Source: Fibrobacterota bacterium
Lineage (GTDB): Bacteria; Fibrobacterota; Fibrobacteria; UBA11236
DNA: 64,000 nucleotides
Direction of reading: 5' to 3'
NCBI GenBank assembly: GCA_028287465.1
Contig: JAQBPO010000042.1
Span: 203,188 to 267,187, forward strand
Shown: piece by piece, positions 9,558 through 18,305 of the stretch
How the letters are laid out: each line of letters starts with the position of its first letter
How positions within the stretch are numbered: position 1 is the first letter of the stretch
Made by a program: the position numbers and the translations under genes
The notes under the pieces: generated by a model
Told to the model about the DNA's origin: nothing
Databases searched by the model: none
Seen by the model: the letters and a program-made list of their open reading frames with translations, nothing else

Positions 9558-9563
9558 TATAAT
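9558..9563 (+). promoter_or_regulatory. Candidate -10 element for the PKD lipoprotein gene
   Basis: TATAAT at 9558-9563 lies about 70 bases before the ATG at 9635. A weak -35-like TGGACC at 9534-9539 is 18 bases upstream. GGGGAG lies just before the ATG as ribosome site. Confidence 0.4.
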
Positions 9564-9634
9564 CAGACGGCCGATGGATCGCCTCCAAAACCCGGCGTGA
9601 AGTCCGTTACGTTTCATTATTCGGGGAGCTATGC

Positions 9635-12600
9635 ATGCGCGCCAACCGGGAATTGTTTTCGAGAGGGTTCGCCGCCGCCGCCCTGGTTTTCACCTTCTAT
9701 GCCTGCTCCGGGAAAACCGCCACCGACCCGGTGAAGGAGCCCGATCCCGTCGATAAGGGCAATCCGATAAAGGGTTTATCCGGCATCCTGGTCGACCAGA
9801 CCGGCACGCCGCTCAAAAGCGCCCTGGTCAAATCCATCCCGGTATCGAACCTGCCGCTTCCGAAAGCCTCGGCGACCGCCTTGGGCGCCATCGATTCCGT
9901 CACGACCGACGGCCTCGGCAGATTCGTATTCACCGGCCTGCCGAAGGGAACCTACAACATCCTGGGGGATTACGATAAAGGCAAACTCGTCGTCCTCATC
10001 AAGGGGATCGAGTACGATGGCGGGGACGCGCTTCTCGAATTGAAGAACGATACCCTGCGGGCTCCTGGAAGGATTTCCGGCAGGATTTCCTTCGGTGAGG
10101 GCGACAGTGGCGGGGTGGTCTGTTCGATTGCCGGCACGTCCTTCGCCACCGTCTCCGGGGATTCGGGAGCGTTCTCCCTCACCGGCATCCCCCAAGGCAC
10201 ATACGCCATTTCCTATCTGAAGAAAGGGCTGGAGACCGTTACGGATACCGGCATCGCGGTATTCGCGGGCGGAGTCGCCAAGCCCAAGGCAGGCGAGATG
10301 GAAGCCGATCCGGCCTTCCCTCCGCCGGCTCCGCTCGGTTTCGAAGTGGCCTACGATACCCTGACCGGCAAGGCGACCCTGCGCTGGCGCAAGGTGAAGG
10401 TGGACGACCTGTCCGGCTATCTGCTGTACCGGAACACGGCCTCGGCCGGAGAGCCGACGCGCCTGGGCCCGGCCTTGATCAAGGATACGGCCTACGTCGA
10501 CAACATCTTCGCCTCCGCGCTCGATTCCGCCGACAAGGAATACACCTATCGCATCAAGGCCCAGGATGCCGGAGGCGCTTCCAGCCCCGCCTACTCCAAA
10601 TCCGTGACCTTGAAGGCGGCCGCGCCCTCCAAGGTGCGCACCACCTTCATCTGGAAGATAACGGGCGGCAAAGGGGACACGGCCAGCATAGGCGACTCCA
10701 TTTCGGTAACGGCCACATGGTCCAACCCCACGCGCAAAACCGTCAAGCTTGCGTTCTCCCTCGACGCCAAGGAAAGCCTATTCGCGTCCTTCGTGGAATC
10801 GGCCCCGGCAGGAACCGAAACCGTGAAGGTAAGCAGCGGAAAGGCCGCCCTCCGCACCGTATTCGCCGAGGCCACCGACGAAGCCGGCAGCGCCTGGCGC
10901 GATAGCCTGAGCCTCCGTTTCGTGACCGATGCGCCGGTTCCCGAAGCGGGTAAGGACACCTCCGCGCCCATCCACACCAAGATCCATTTCGCGGGATCCG
11001 CCACCCAGGCCTTCGGCACCATCGCCATCTACAAATGGGATTTCGACGGGGACGGCATCTACGATGATTCATCGGCGGCCGGCGCGGCTTCCCATGTCTA
11101 CGACCATGCCGCCAACTACTTCGCCAAACTCCTCGTGCGGGATGACGACGGAAACGAGAACATCGACTTCCGCAATATCGAAATCACCAACCAGGCCCCC
11201 AAGGTGAATACGGTCCGCGGCGATACCACCGTGACCATCAATGACGTCATCCGGTTCACCGGAACCGGTTCGGACACGGACGGTACGGTCAAAGGCTACG
11301 GCTGGGACTTCGACGGGAACGGGACCTTGGATTCGGCCTCCGCGATCCCCTTCGCCCCCACCCACGCCTACGCCGCCCTGGGCGTCTTCAGCTCCGTCTT
11401 CCGCGTGACCGATGACGACGGTCTCACCGCTCAACGCATCGTGAAGGTCACCGTCATCAAGGATCCCCCCACGGCCAATGCGGGCGCCGACACCACGGTC
11501 TCCATCAAGGACACGGTCCGCCTGCATGGCAGCGGCACGGATAAATACGGGACCATAACGGCCTGGGCCTGGGACTTCGGCGGCACGGGCACCTTCAAGG
11601 CCGTCTCGAAGGGCGATACTTCCATCACCGCCCCGGCGTCCGCCGCCGCGGTATACCGCTGCATCCTGCGGGTCACCGATGACGACGGGAATATTTCCAA
11701 GGATACCGTGGTCATCAAGGTCCTCAAGGACGATCCCGTGGCCAATGCCGGAAACGACACCCTGGTGTCCATCGGCGACGCCGTCAAATTGAGCGGCAAG
11801 GGAACGGACGCCTACGGTACCCTGATCGAGCGCGCCTGGGACGTGGGCGCCACCGGAGCCTTCAAGGTCACCGGCAACGGCGATACCACGGTCTTCGCCC
11901 CGACGGTCGCCGGCACTTTCGCCTGCTCCCTGCGGGTCACCGATGACGATGGAAATACCTCCAAGGACGTTATGGTGGTGACCGTGGTCAAGGATGCCCC
12001 CGTGGCCAAGGCCGGAAGCGACACCACGGTCGCCGTCGGCCTCGCCTTGACCTTGACCGGATCCGCGACCCAGGATTTCGGGACCGTCGCGATGTATAAA
12101 TGGGATTGGCAGGACAACGGATCCTGGGACGATTCCAGCGCCACCATGGCCGCCACGACCTTCACCATCTCCCAAGGCGGGCCGCGAACCGTGCTCTTCG
12201 GCGTAAGGGATGACGACGGGAACTTCACGGTGGACACCGTAATCGTGAGCGCGGTTTCCTACGTGGGCGGAACCGTTCTGGGATTCACCATCTTCTCCAA
12301 ACCTTTGAGCCCCTATGTGCTGACTTCGGATCTGGTGGTCAACTCCACCGGCAGCCTGGTGATCAGCGCGGGAGTGGATATTTCCGGCCCCTACAAGATC
12401 CTGATCAAAGGCGGGAATCTCACTGCCGTGGGAATCGAGGCCGACTCGGTGATCATCCGGTCCCCGATCCGGTTCGAAGGCGCCGATCTGTCCATCTCCC
12501 GGATCGGCTTTGCCCGGATGTCCTCGGCCATACCGCTGCAGGTCGGTAACAATAGCCTGGGCTCAGGGGTAACCCAGAACTCCGGGCCCCTGCATGTCGG

Positions 12601-13393
12601 CCACTCGTCCTTCGGCTCGAGCCAAATCGTGGCGGAAGCCTTCGCCGACACCTCGTCCCTCGCCCTCGATACCTGCCGCCTGGATGCGACGACGCTGACG
12701 GGCACGGGCCCGGGCATGCGGATTTATTTGCTGGGATCAAGCCTGGCCAATGCCTTGGTGCAGACGTCAAACCAGTTCGTTACGATGGACTCCACCACGG
12801 CGGAAAACACCACCTTCAATTTCGGAAGCGCGACACGGTACGCCATCACCAATTCCGCTTTTACCGCTTCGGCATTCAAACCGGCCGGTGGAACGGTGGC
12901 GTCAGGGCCCCTGACCTTCCGGGCTTGCGGGCTCTCCGAATCCACGGTCGACATGCCCAATGCCAAGGTCGACTTCTCGTCCACGACGATCAACTTCACT
13001 TCCGCCGTTCCCTTGATCCGGATCGGGCTGGGAACCTTGTCAAAAGCCAAGTTCGTGGGGGCGGGTACGGGCACGGGCCTGGAAGTCACCGGCTATGACG
13101 GAGGCGCAATCTCCGGGGCGACCACGATCGATAGCAGTGAAGTGAACGGCTTCAATATCGGCATGCTGATCAGGGATTTCGGCTCGCTCGCCATCACGGG
13201 CACCAATTTCGTGAACAGCATCTCCTACGACCTGGAAAACCAATCCCCGCACGATTTCAACGCCACCGATTCCTATTGGAGCGGCGCCAACAGCTTCGTG
13301 AATATCAATACGCGGATACGGGATCAGACCGACGACGCCGCCTTCGGCAAGGTGACCTTCTCCCCCTGGTCCGCCCTCAAAATCACCTTTTGA
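9635..13393 (+). CDS. Large PKD-repeat lipoprotein with C-terminal beta-helix-like region
   Basis: A 1252-residue cell-envelope protein. The N-terminus is a lipoprotein-type signal ending TFYAC (Cys24), with an atypical residue at -3. Residues 45-230 hold two carboxypeptidase-regulatory-like (CNA-B-like) domains (GLSGILVDQTGTPLKSALVK; GRISGRISFGEGDSGG). A fibronectin-III-like domain follows (RWRKVKVDDLSGYLLYRN), then an Ig-like domain. Five tandem PKD repeats span about residues 430-880, each with WDFDG or variant and a closing RDDDGN/TDDDGN strand. The last 370 residues are rich in short beta strands and Ser/Thr/Asn (single-stranded beta-helix appearance). Likely a surface adhesin or polysaccharide-binding scaffold; no enzyme motif is visible. 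Confidence 0.85.
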   Translation: MRANRELFSRGFAAAALVFTFYACSGKTATDPVKEPDPVDKGNPIKGLSGILVDQTGTPLKSALVKSIPVSNLPLPKASATALGAIDSVTTDGLGRFVFTGLPKGTYNILGDYDKGKLVVLIKGIEYDGGDALLELKNDTLRAPGRISGRISFGEGDSGGVVCSIAGTSFATVSGDSGAFSLTGIPQGTYAISYLKKGLETVTDTGIAVFAGGVAKPKAGEMEADPAFPPPAPLGFEVAYDTLTGKATLRWRKVKVDDLSGYLLYRNTASAGEPTRLGPALIKDTAYVDNIFASALDSADKEYTYRIKAQDAGGASSPAYSKSVTLKAAAPSKVRTTFIWKITGGKGDTASIGDSISVTATWSNPTRKTVKLAFSLDAKESLFASFVESAPAGTETVKVSSGKAALRTVFAEATDEAGSAWRDSLSLRFVTDAPVPEAGKDTSAPIHTKIHFAGSATQAFGTIAIYKWDFDGDGIYDDSSAAGAASHVYDHAANYFAKLLVRDDDGNENIDFRNIEITNQAPKVNTVRGDTTVTINDVIRFTGTGSDTDGTVKGYGWDFDGNGTLDSASAIPFAPTHAYAALGVFSSVFRVTDDDGLTAQRIVKVTVIKDPPTANAGADTTVSIKDTVRLHGSGTDKYGTITAWAWDFGGTGTFKAVSKGDTSITAPASAAAVYRCILRVTDDDGNISKDTVVIKVLKDDPVANAGNDTLVSIGDAVKLSGKGTDAYGTLIERAWDVGATGAFKVTGNGDTTVFAPTVAGTFACSLRVTDDDGNTSKDVMVVTVVKDAPVAKAGSDTTVAVGLALTLTGSATQDFGTVAMYKWDWQDNGSWDDSSATMAATTFTISQGGPRTVLFGVRDDDGNFTVDTVIVSAVSYVGGTVLGFTIFSKPLSPYVLTSDLVVNSTGSLVISAGVDISGPYKILIKGGNLTAVGIEADSVIIRSPIRFEGADLSISRIGFARMSSAIPLQVGNNSLGSGVTQNSGPLHVGHSSFGSSQIVAEAFADTSSLALDTCRLDATTLTGTGPGMRIYLLGSSLANALVQTSNQFVTMDSTTAENTTFNFGSATRYAITNSAFTASAFKPAGGTVASGPLTFRACGLSESTVDMPNAKVDFSSTTINFTSAVPLIRIGLGTLSKAKFVGAGTGTGLEVTGYDGGAISGATTIDSSEVNGFNIGMLIRDFGSLAITGTNFVNSISYDLENQSPHDFNATDSYWSGANSFVNINTRIRDQTDDAAFGKVTFSPWSALKITF

Positions 13394-13405
13394 GGGCCTG
13401 GAGGA

Positions 13406-14323
13406 TTATGGAAGCCAGGAAAGCAGCAGGGAGACCGAGGTAGCCGCCGAGGTCGCATTCAGGTAATAGGAACCCCAGGCCACGGTGCGGCCCTGAGAAT
13501 CCATCCCATCCCAAATCGCCTGGCGTCCGCCGGGAACCTGGGAGGCGGATTGCCATCCGTTCCAATCCAGGCTGCGGATCAAGCGACCTTGGGAATCCAT
13601 GATGCGCAAGGAAACGTCGCTCGGGAAGGCGGTCCCGCTCGGGTCCAGGTCGATCTGGTATTGGCCCGAACGCTTGCAGGCCCGCAGGCACAGGTCATTG
13701 TTCCCGGATACCGAGATGCCGGTGGTGGGGACCCGGCTTATGGCGGCGGCGATGGAATCCTCCAAGGCCTTCATCTTGACGGCGCCCATGGGATTTCCGC
13801 GGTCCCCTTCAATGCGGGCCATGATCTTGCCGGTATGATCGATGACGAAATAGACGTCGCGCAGCGCATTGTAAGGGACCCACACGGTCCCGAAGTTCGC
13901 CGTGCCCTTGATCGAATCCTTGATGTCCGCCTTGGGGATTCCCATCAGGAGCGGGAAGGCCACCTTCGGTTCGGTCTTCTTGAGGTTCTTGTCGAAGGTC
14001 CCCAATTGCTCCGTGGTCGCGAAGTTGATGTCTGGACCGAAGGCCTGGAAGGCCTTGTCCTTGAACTTGTACGCGAGGGCTCCGACCGCCGGGGCGTTCG
14101 CATTGCAGCCGCCGCAGTTCCACTGCACGGTCATGACCATCACGACCTTGCCCTTGTAATCATGCAGGTTGTAGGTCTTGCCGTCCAAGGCCTTGAGGCC
14201 GGTGAAATCCGCGGCCATTTCGCCGACCTTGCCGGCCGCCGAAACGTTTGCGGCGCCCAGGAGGGCGGCCCCGAAAAGAAACGCGGTGGCCGCCTTGGCG
14301 GATGCCGATACCCAGTTCTTCAT
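13406..14323 (-). CDS. Secreted thioredoxin-fold redoxin with FlgD-like C-terminal domain
   Basis: A signal peptide (residues 1-30) precedes an AhpC/TSA-redoxin-like domain (about 31-200) whose redox motif is Cys70-Gly-Gly-Cys73 in QWNCGGCNANAP. In this family such proteins reduce or oxidise periplasmic thiols. Residues 225-305 form a FlgD-type Ig domain (RLIRSLDWNGW, ...AIWDGMDSQGRTVAWGSYYLN), a common C-terminal module of exported FCB proteins. GAGGAG lies just before the ATG, and TATATT at 14417-14422 may be the -10 element of a roughly 90-base leader. It converges with the PKD lipoprotein gene, 12 bases apart. Confidence 0.8.
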   Translation of the reverse strand: MKNWVSASAKAATAFLFGAALLGAANVSAAGKVGEMAADFTGLKALDGKTYNLHDYKGKVVMVMTVQWNCGGCNANAPAVGALAYKFKDKAFQAFGPDINFATTEQLGTFDKNLKKTEPKVAFPLLMGIPKADIKDSIKGTANFGTVWVPYNALRDVYFVIDHTGKIMARIEGDRGNPMGAVKMKALEDSIAAAISRVPTTGISVSGNNDLCLRACKRSGQYQIDLDPSGTAFPSDVSLRIMDSQGRLIRSLDWNGWQSASQVPGGRQAIWDGMDSQGRTVAWGSYYLNATSAATSVSLLLSWLP

Positions 14324-14462
14324 TGTGTCTCCTCGTATCCCTGACGCGTTGGACCTTGCACCGGACCGGTCCGTGATTGCCGTAATCCGGATGGGTCCAT
14401 GATGGGTCGCCGGTTAAATATAAACGTTTCCCGAAATCCCCACGGTAGGGGATTCGGCCTTT

Positions 14463-15416
14463 TCAGGGCGCTTTTGGCCCGTATCGGTAGACCCCGGCGT
14501 TCATGACCATGCCGTTGCGGTCGCGGGCGGTCACCACCAGGGCATAGTCGGTTAGGGTTTCCGGCCCCAGGGGCGGGGGATTCGGATGCTTGCCGTTTTC
14601 GGAAGGCACGATGAGGTCGACCAGGAAGGATTTGGAGGTCAGGCCCGGGAGGGCCGGAAGGGAGAGCGGCCTGCCCTGGGCATCGGCCTCCGTCATCTCC
14701 GCGACGATGACTTCCCAGGGGGTGGGGTAGAGCCGGATGGCGGCCGGCCTGTTCTTGACCGCGAGGACCCGGAAATCCAAGGCGCCCAGGGCGGCGGAGC
14801 CCCGGTTGCGCGCTTCGAACCGCAAGCGGATGCGGCCCATGGAGGGGGAAGAGGTATCATAGGCGATACCCAAGGTATCCAGGCGCAGTTCCAGCCAGGA
14901 AAGGGAATCGGATCGGAGGGCGCGGGAGGCGAGGGAATCGTACTCGCCCTCCTTGAAAGCGACGTCCTTCCCGCGCACGCCGTAGGCGGCATTGGAACCG
15001 TCCATCACCGCCTGGGGCAGGCTGGCGTACCCGTTGGCATCGTTCCATGCCTGGATGGCCGGGGTCACCCACGGATCCGCGATGCTGCCGAATTTGACAT
15101 GGTAGTTCACGACCACGAGGCGGCGCGGTCCGGCGCGGCCCGCCGCGTCGGCATGGATGTAAGGGGCGAGCCGGGATTCGGCGTCCGGGCAGGAAACGCA
15201 GCCGTAGGAGCCGAAGGATTCCAGGAAATGGACGCGCGCGACCCGGGCTTGATCGCCCGGGGGAACGGCGGTCAGGGTGGAATCGCGAAAGGCCGGATCG
15301 AGTTCCAGCAGGGGATCGTCGAAGGGCGCGCATCCGGTCGCCGCGAGCAAAAGCGCGGAAAGGGCCGCCGCCAGGAGGGACGCGCCGCTAAGGGATTTCA
15401 GAAGTGGCTGGACCAT
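14463..15416 (-). CDS. Omp28-like lipoprotein
   Basis: The start at 15416 is selected by the lipoprotein signal that follows (hydrophobic SLLAAALSALLLAATGC, Cys29). The frame is open to 15812 but that part only shadows the neighbouring gene. The mature protein resembles the Omp28 family: HFLESFGSYGCVSCPDAES near residue 65 with a C-x-x-C pair, VVVNYHVKFGS, and a second beta-rich half. The start overlaps the 3' end of the thioredoxin-barrel gene by 19 bases, so the two are translationally coupled. Omp28 proteins commonly lie beside thioredoxin and DUF6029-type barrel genes in Bacteroidota-like genomes, as here. Function unknown; probably a redox-related envelope complex. Confidence 0.75.
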   Translation of the reverse strand: MVQPLLKSLSGASLLAAALSALLLAATGCAPFDDPLLELDPAFRDSTLTAVPPGDQARVARVHFLESFGSYGCVSCPDAESRLAPYIHADAAGRAGPRRLVVVNYHVKFGSIADPWVTPAIQAWNDANGYASLPQAVMDGSNAAYGVRGKDVAFKEGEYDSLASRALRSDSLSWLELRLDTLGIAYDTSSPSMGRIRLRFEARNRGSAALGALDFRVLAVKNRPAAIRLYPTPWEVIVAEMTEADAQGRPLSLPALPGLTSKSFLVDLIVPSENGKHPNPPPLGPETLTDYALVVTARDRNGMVMNAGVYRYGPKAP

Positions 15417-17710
15417 ATCAATTCCGTTCCTTCGAAGGCCGGCTCCAGGCGGCAGCTGCCCCCCGCGCATACCACCCGCTCCTTGCGTTGGCCGGCCCAC
15501 AAGGTGATGCGGTTGCCTTCCGGCAGGTTCAAGGCCAGGTAGGCGGAGGTCCAGCCGTTGCTGAGGCCTCCCAGAAGGTAGTGGAAGGATTCCGGATCCG
15601 CTTCCCGTTCCGAGGTGGTGGCCTCGTAATCCAGGGTCAGGGACCAGAGGGACGCGCGCCCCAAGGTGGCGGAAACCACGCCTTGCCAGGCCTCCATCCG
15701 GGACGAGACCGGTCCCGCCCCGCCGAGGCGGCCGGTAAGGGGATCCCCTGGCGTAAGCGCGCGGAAATCCACGTCCCGGTATTGCAGTTCCGCCGAGGAC
15801 CCCAGGTTCCATGGACCCGCAGGACGCTCCCCGGCGAGTCCCAGGGTATAGGCGTCGATGTCCTCGAACTCCCCTTCCGAGAATTTGCGCTGGCGTATCC
15901 AGTCGGCATCGATCAGGAGGGAACCGTCCCCTGGCGCGGGCAAGCGCAGTTGCTGGTCCACGTCCAGGAACGGGAGCTCCACGTGGTGGATGAGCAGGCT
16001 CGCATTGCGTTCCGGATGGCTGATCAGCCGGGAGACGTTGGCGGCGTAGAAGGCGTCCTCGCGGAAATGCCAGGTGCCGCGCAATTGGGCGCCTTCTTCC
16101 GCCTGGTTGTCGGGGAAGAGCATGTCCCTGGCCATCAGGCGGAAGGTGTGGAATTGCACCAGGCTGGGCGGGTCGGTGAAGCCCAGATCGTAATTGCGGT
16201 AGTACTTGTATTCCGCCCCGGCCTCCAGGCGGCCCAGGTTTTCCGATAAAGAGGCGTACAAGGCCCGTCCGCGGTAGGCATGGGGGAAGTTGAACCTGTC
16301 CCCGCCGGTAACGTCCATGTAACCCAGGTAGGCCGCGGTGGGCCCCAGGAGGAATTCGCCGTTACCGCCCGCCAGGCGCGCGTTCCACCCGTCCCTGAAG
16401 GCTTCCGCGTATTGGGCGCCGGCCTTGAATCCGGCGAGAGGCTCCCAGGCCCCTTCCGAACCCTGCAGGAAAAGATCCCGGAAGGCGTCCTCCTCCGCAT
16501 CCACGGTATGCAGATCCGGGAAGCGGGAAAAGGTCTTGCCGCCGAAAACGGAAACGCGCCCGCGCCCCGGACCCTCGCCGGCCCGGCCGCCTTCCAGGGC
16601 CGCCCAGATGCCGTTCAGATCCTTGTCGAGCCGTGCCTGGCGGTCCTCGAAAAAGCGGAATAGGAGCCCGCGGCCGGCGCTTCCGTACACGTTCCCGGCG
16701 CGGATGTCCGCGTGGCTCCCGGAGTAGGTGAGGCTCTGCTTTACGATGCGGTGGCTGGGATCCCGGATCAGGGTCTCCCCGTCGCCGGGCAGGTCCCTCA
16801 GGAACTGGTAGGCGCGGTAACGCAATTGGTACGCGAGCCCGCCCTCGGACAAGCGCGCGTCGAACCAGTCTTCGAGCCATCCGTTGGCATCGGGCTGCGC
16901 GCGGTTCTCGCGCCCCTGGTTCGCCCGGAGGAAGTTGGATCCGGTCAGGGACAGGCGCGAAGCGAGGGATCCGATGGAGGAGGCCGGATCCGATGCCGTC
17001 CCCGGGACCGCCGGGAGGGTAGCCTGGGCGTTACGGGAAGGGTCGCGGAGGGTGATTCCATCGACCATGGAGTCCCGGAAGGCGGTGTCCCGGGCGGAGG
17101 TTTCCGGTAGGATGGAGCCGCCGGGTTCGATCGGGGCCGGGCGTTCCCGGAGCAGGCCCAGGATGCGTTCCTCCAGGGCCTTTTCCTCCCCGGGCTGGAA
17201 GCCTTCCTGGCGATACGCGACGCGGCCCCGGGCATCGATGAGGAGGCTGGTGGGCAGGGCGGAAACCCCGTAGAGCCGATAGACATCCTGTCCGGGATCC
17301 GCCAAAACGGCAAAGGGGAAGGCGCGTGCCTTGGCGAAGGCCCGGACCCTCGCCAAGGTCTGCGGTTGGTCCACCGAAATGGCCACCACCCGGAATCCCT
17401 TGGCTCCATGGCGGGCCTGCAATTCCTTGAATGCGTTCAATTCGGCGACGCAGGGGAGGCAGAAGGTGGCCCAGAAATCCAGGAGGATCACGTCCCGGCC
17501 CAGGCTAACGCCCAGGTCGAACGGCGCTCCTTCCACGTCCTGGAGCCTGAATGCGGAAGCGCGTTCCCTGCCTTCCCCGTTTTTTCCGGAGGGAGCCGGG
17601 GGCGCGATGCCCGCGGCTCCCGGTGCGCCCGCGGAAAGGAGCAGGGCCATGCCCAGGAAGATGGAAAGGACCGGCAAGCGGTAGGAGGGCGGAGACGGGA
17701 TTTCCTTCAT
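15398..17710 (-). CDS. Thioredoxin (TlpA-like) domain fused to outer-membrane beta-barrel
   Basis: A 770-residue protein. Signal peptide residues 1-34; TlpA/ResA-like thioredoxin domain about 52-195 with DFWATFCLPC (Cys84, Cys87), VAISVDQPQT and a cis-Pro segment ALPTSLLID. After a linker, residues 230-770 show long amphipathic strands and aromatic girdles typical of a DUF6029-like outer-membrane barrel, ending in SSHF with the terminal Phe used for barrel assembly. In other genomes the thioredoxin and barrel are usually separate neighbouring genes. It overlaps the downstream Omp28-like lipoprotein gene. Inferred role: delivery of redox equivalents to, or maturation of, the partner lipoprotein at the outer membrane. 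Confidence 0.8.
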   Translation of the reverse strand: MKEIPSPPSYRLPVLSIFLGMALLLSAGAPGAAGIAPPAPSGKNGEGRERASAFRLQDVEGAPFDLGVSLGRDVILLDFWATFCLPCVAELNAFKELQARHGAKGFRVVAISVDQPQTLARVRAFAKARAFPFAVLADPGQDVYRLYGVSALPTSLLIDARGRVAYRQEGFQPGEEKALEERILGLLRERPAPIEPGGSILPETSARDTAFRDSMVDGITLRDPSRNAQATLPAVPGTASDPASSIGSLASRLSLTGSNFLRANQGRENRAQPDANGWLEDWFDARLSEGGLAYQLRYRAYQFLRDLPGDGETLIRDPSHRIVKQSLTYSGSHADIRAGNVYGSAGRGLLFRFFEDRQARLDKDLNGIWAALEGGRAGEGPGRGRVSVFGGKTFSRFPDLHTVDAEEDAFRDLFLQGSEGAWEPLAGFKAGAQYAEAFRDGWNARLAGGNGEFLLGPTAAYLGYMDVTGGDRFNFPHAYRGRALYASLSENLGRLEAGAEYKYYRNYDLGFTDPPSLVQFHTFRLMARDMLFPDNQAEEGAQLRGTWHFREDAFYAANVSRLISHPERNASLLIHHVELPFLDVDQQLRLPAPGDGSLLIDADWIRQRKFSEGEFEDIDAYTLGLAGERPAGPWNLGSSAELQYRDVDFRALTPGDPLTGRLGGAGPVSSRMEAWQGVVSATLGRASLWSLTLDYEATTSEREADPESFHYLLGGLSNGWTSAYLALNLPEGNRITLWAGQRKERVVCAGGSCRLEPAFEGTELIWSSHF

Positions 17711-17810
17711 GGATGGGAAAAAGCTAACAAATGGGCGGAAAGGTCAGGCTCAAACCAACTGTTGTCCCCCGCGCGCCAGGATATTATTTCTACCGCACCG
17801 GAGGTGGAGC

Positions 17811-18302
17811 ATGGCAGGAAATGACAAGATCGGCGGGGATGACATCAAGGATCCAGGATTGGACAAATCGAGGACCACCCTGTTCACCGCCTTGATTGTG
17901 CTTCTGCTGGGGGGCTATGCCCTTTGGCGCATCACCGATCGCAAGCATGTCCGGGAGGCCCATGCCATCCACATCTCCTTCACGGTCGCCCCCGATACCA
18001 TTCCCGTCTCCGCGCCTTCGCGCTTCGCCATCAAGGTGAACGGGCCCAAAAGCGCGCCTTTGGCGGGCCGTCCCGTCCACGTAGTCGTGACCCCGCTGGA
18101 GAAAGCCCAGATCATTTCCGTGACGGGGCCTTCCGGGCGGGACACGGCGGCCATCTCGCAGCAGGCCTGGGGGCGGAGCGATTCCACAGGCAACATCTAC
18201 GTTACCCTGCGCGCTGTCGAACCGGGAAAGTTCACGCTCTCAGCGGGCGATACCCTGGCCGCATCCGCCGAAGGCGCCTCGGTCGAGTTCTGGGCCCGGT
18301 GA
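17811..18302 (+). CDS. Small single-pass membrane protein with Ig-like periplasmic domain
   Basis: The start at 17811 is fixed by GGAGGTGGAG immediately upstream; a longer open frame begins at 17709 but overlaps the divergent gene. The 163-residue product has a hydrophilic N-terminus, one membrane segment (about 24-43: TTLFTALIVLLLGGYALW) and a beta-rich outer domain with APSRFAIKVNG and GRPVHVVVTPLE, like Ig/invasin folds. A TATTAT box lies near 17782. The stop is three bases before the next gene, so it is co-transcribed with the metallopeptidase-barrel fusion. No specific function recognised. Confidence 0.7.
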   Translation: MAGNDKIGGDDIKDPGLDKSRTTLFTALIVLLLGGYALWRITDRKHVREAHAIHISFTVAPDTIPVSAPSRFAIKVNGPKSAPLAGRPVHVVVTPLEKAQIISVTGPSGRDTAAISQQAWGRSDSTGNIYVTLRAVEPGKFTLSAGDTLAASAEGASVEFWAR

Positions 18303-18305
18303 CGC

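Noticed and set aside
10930..12270. Direct DNA repeats in the PKD lipoprotein gene
   Set aside because: They reflect five diverged PKD protein domains (shared GATGACGACGG-like segments), not a nucleotide repeat element.
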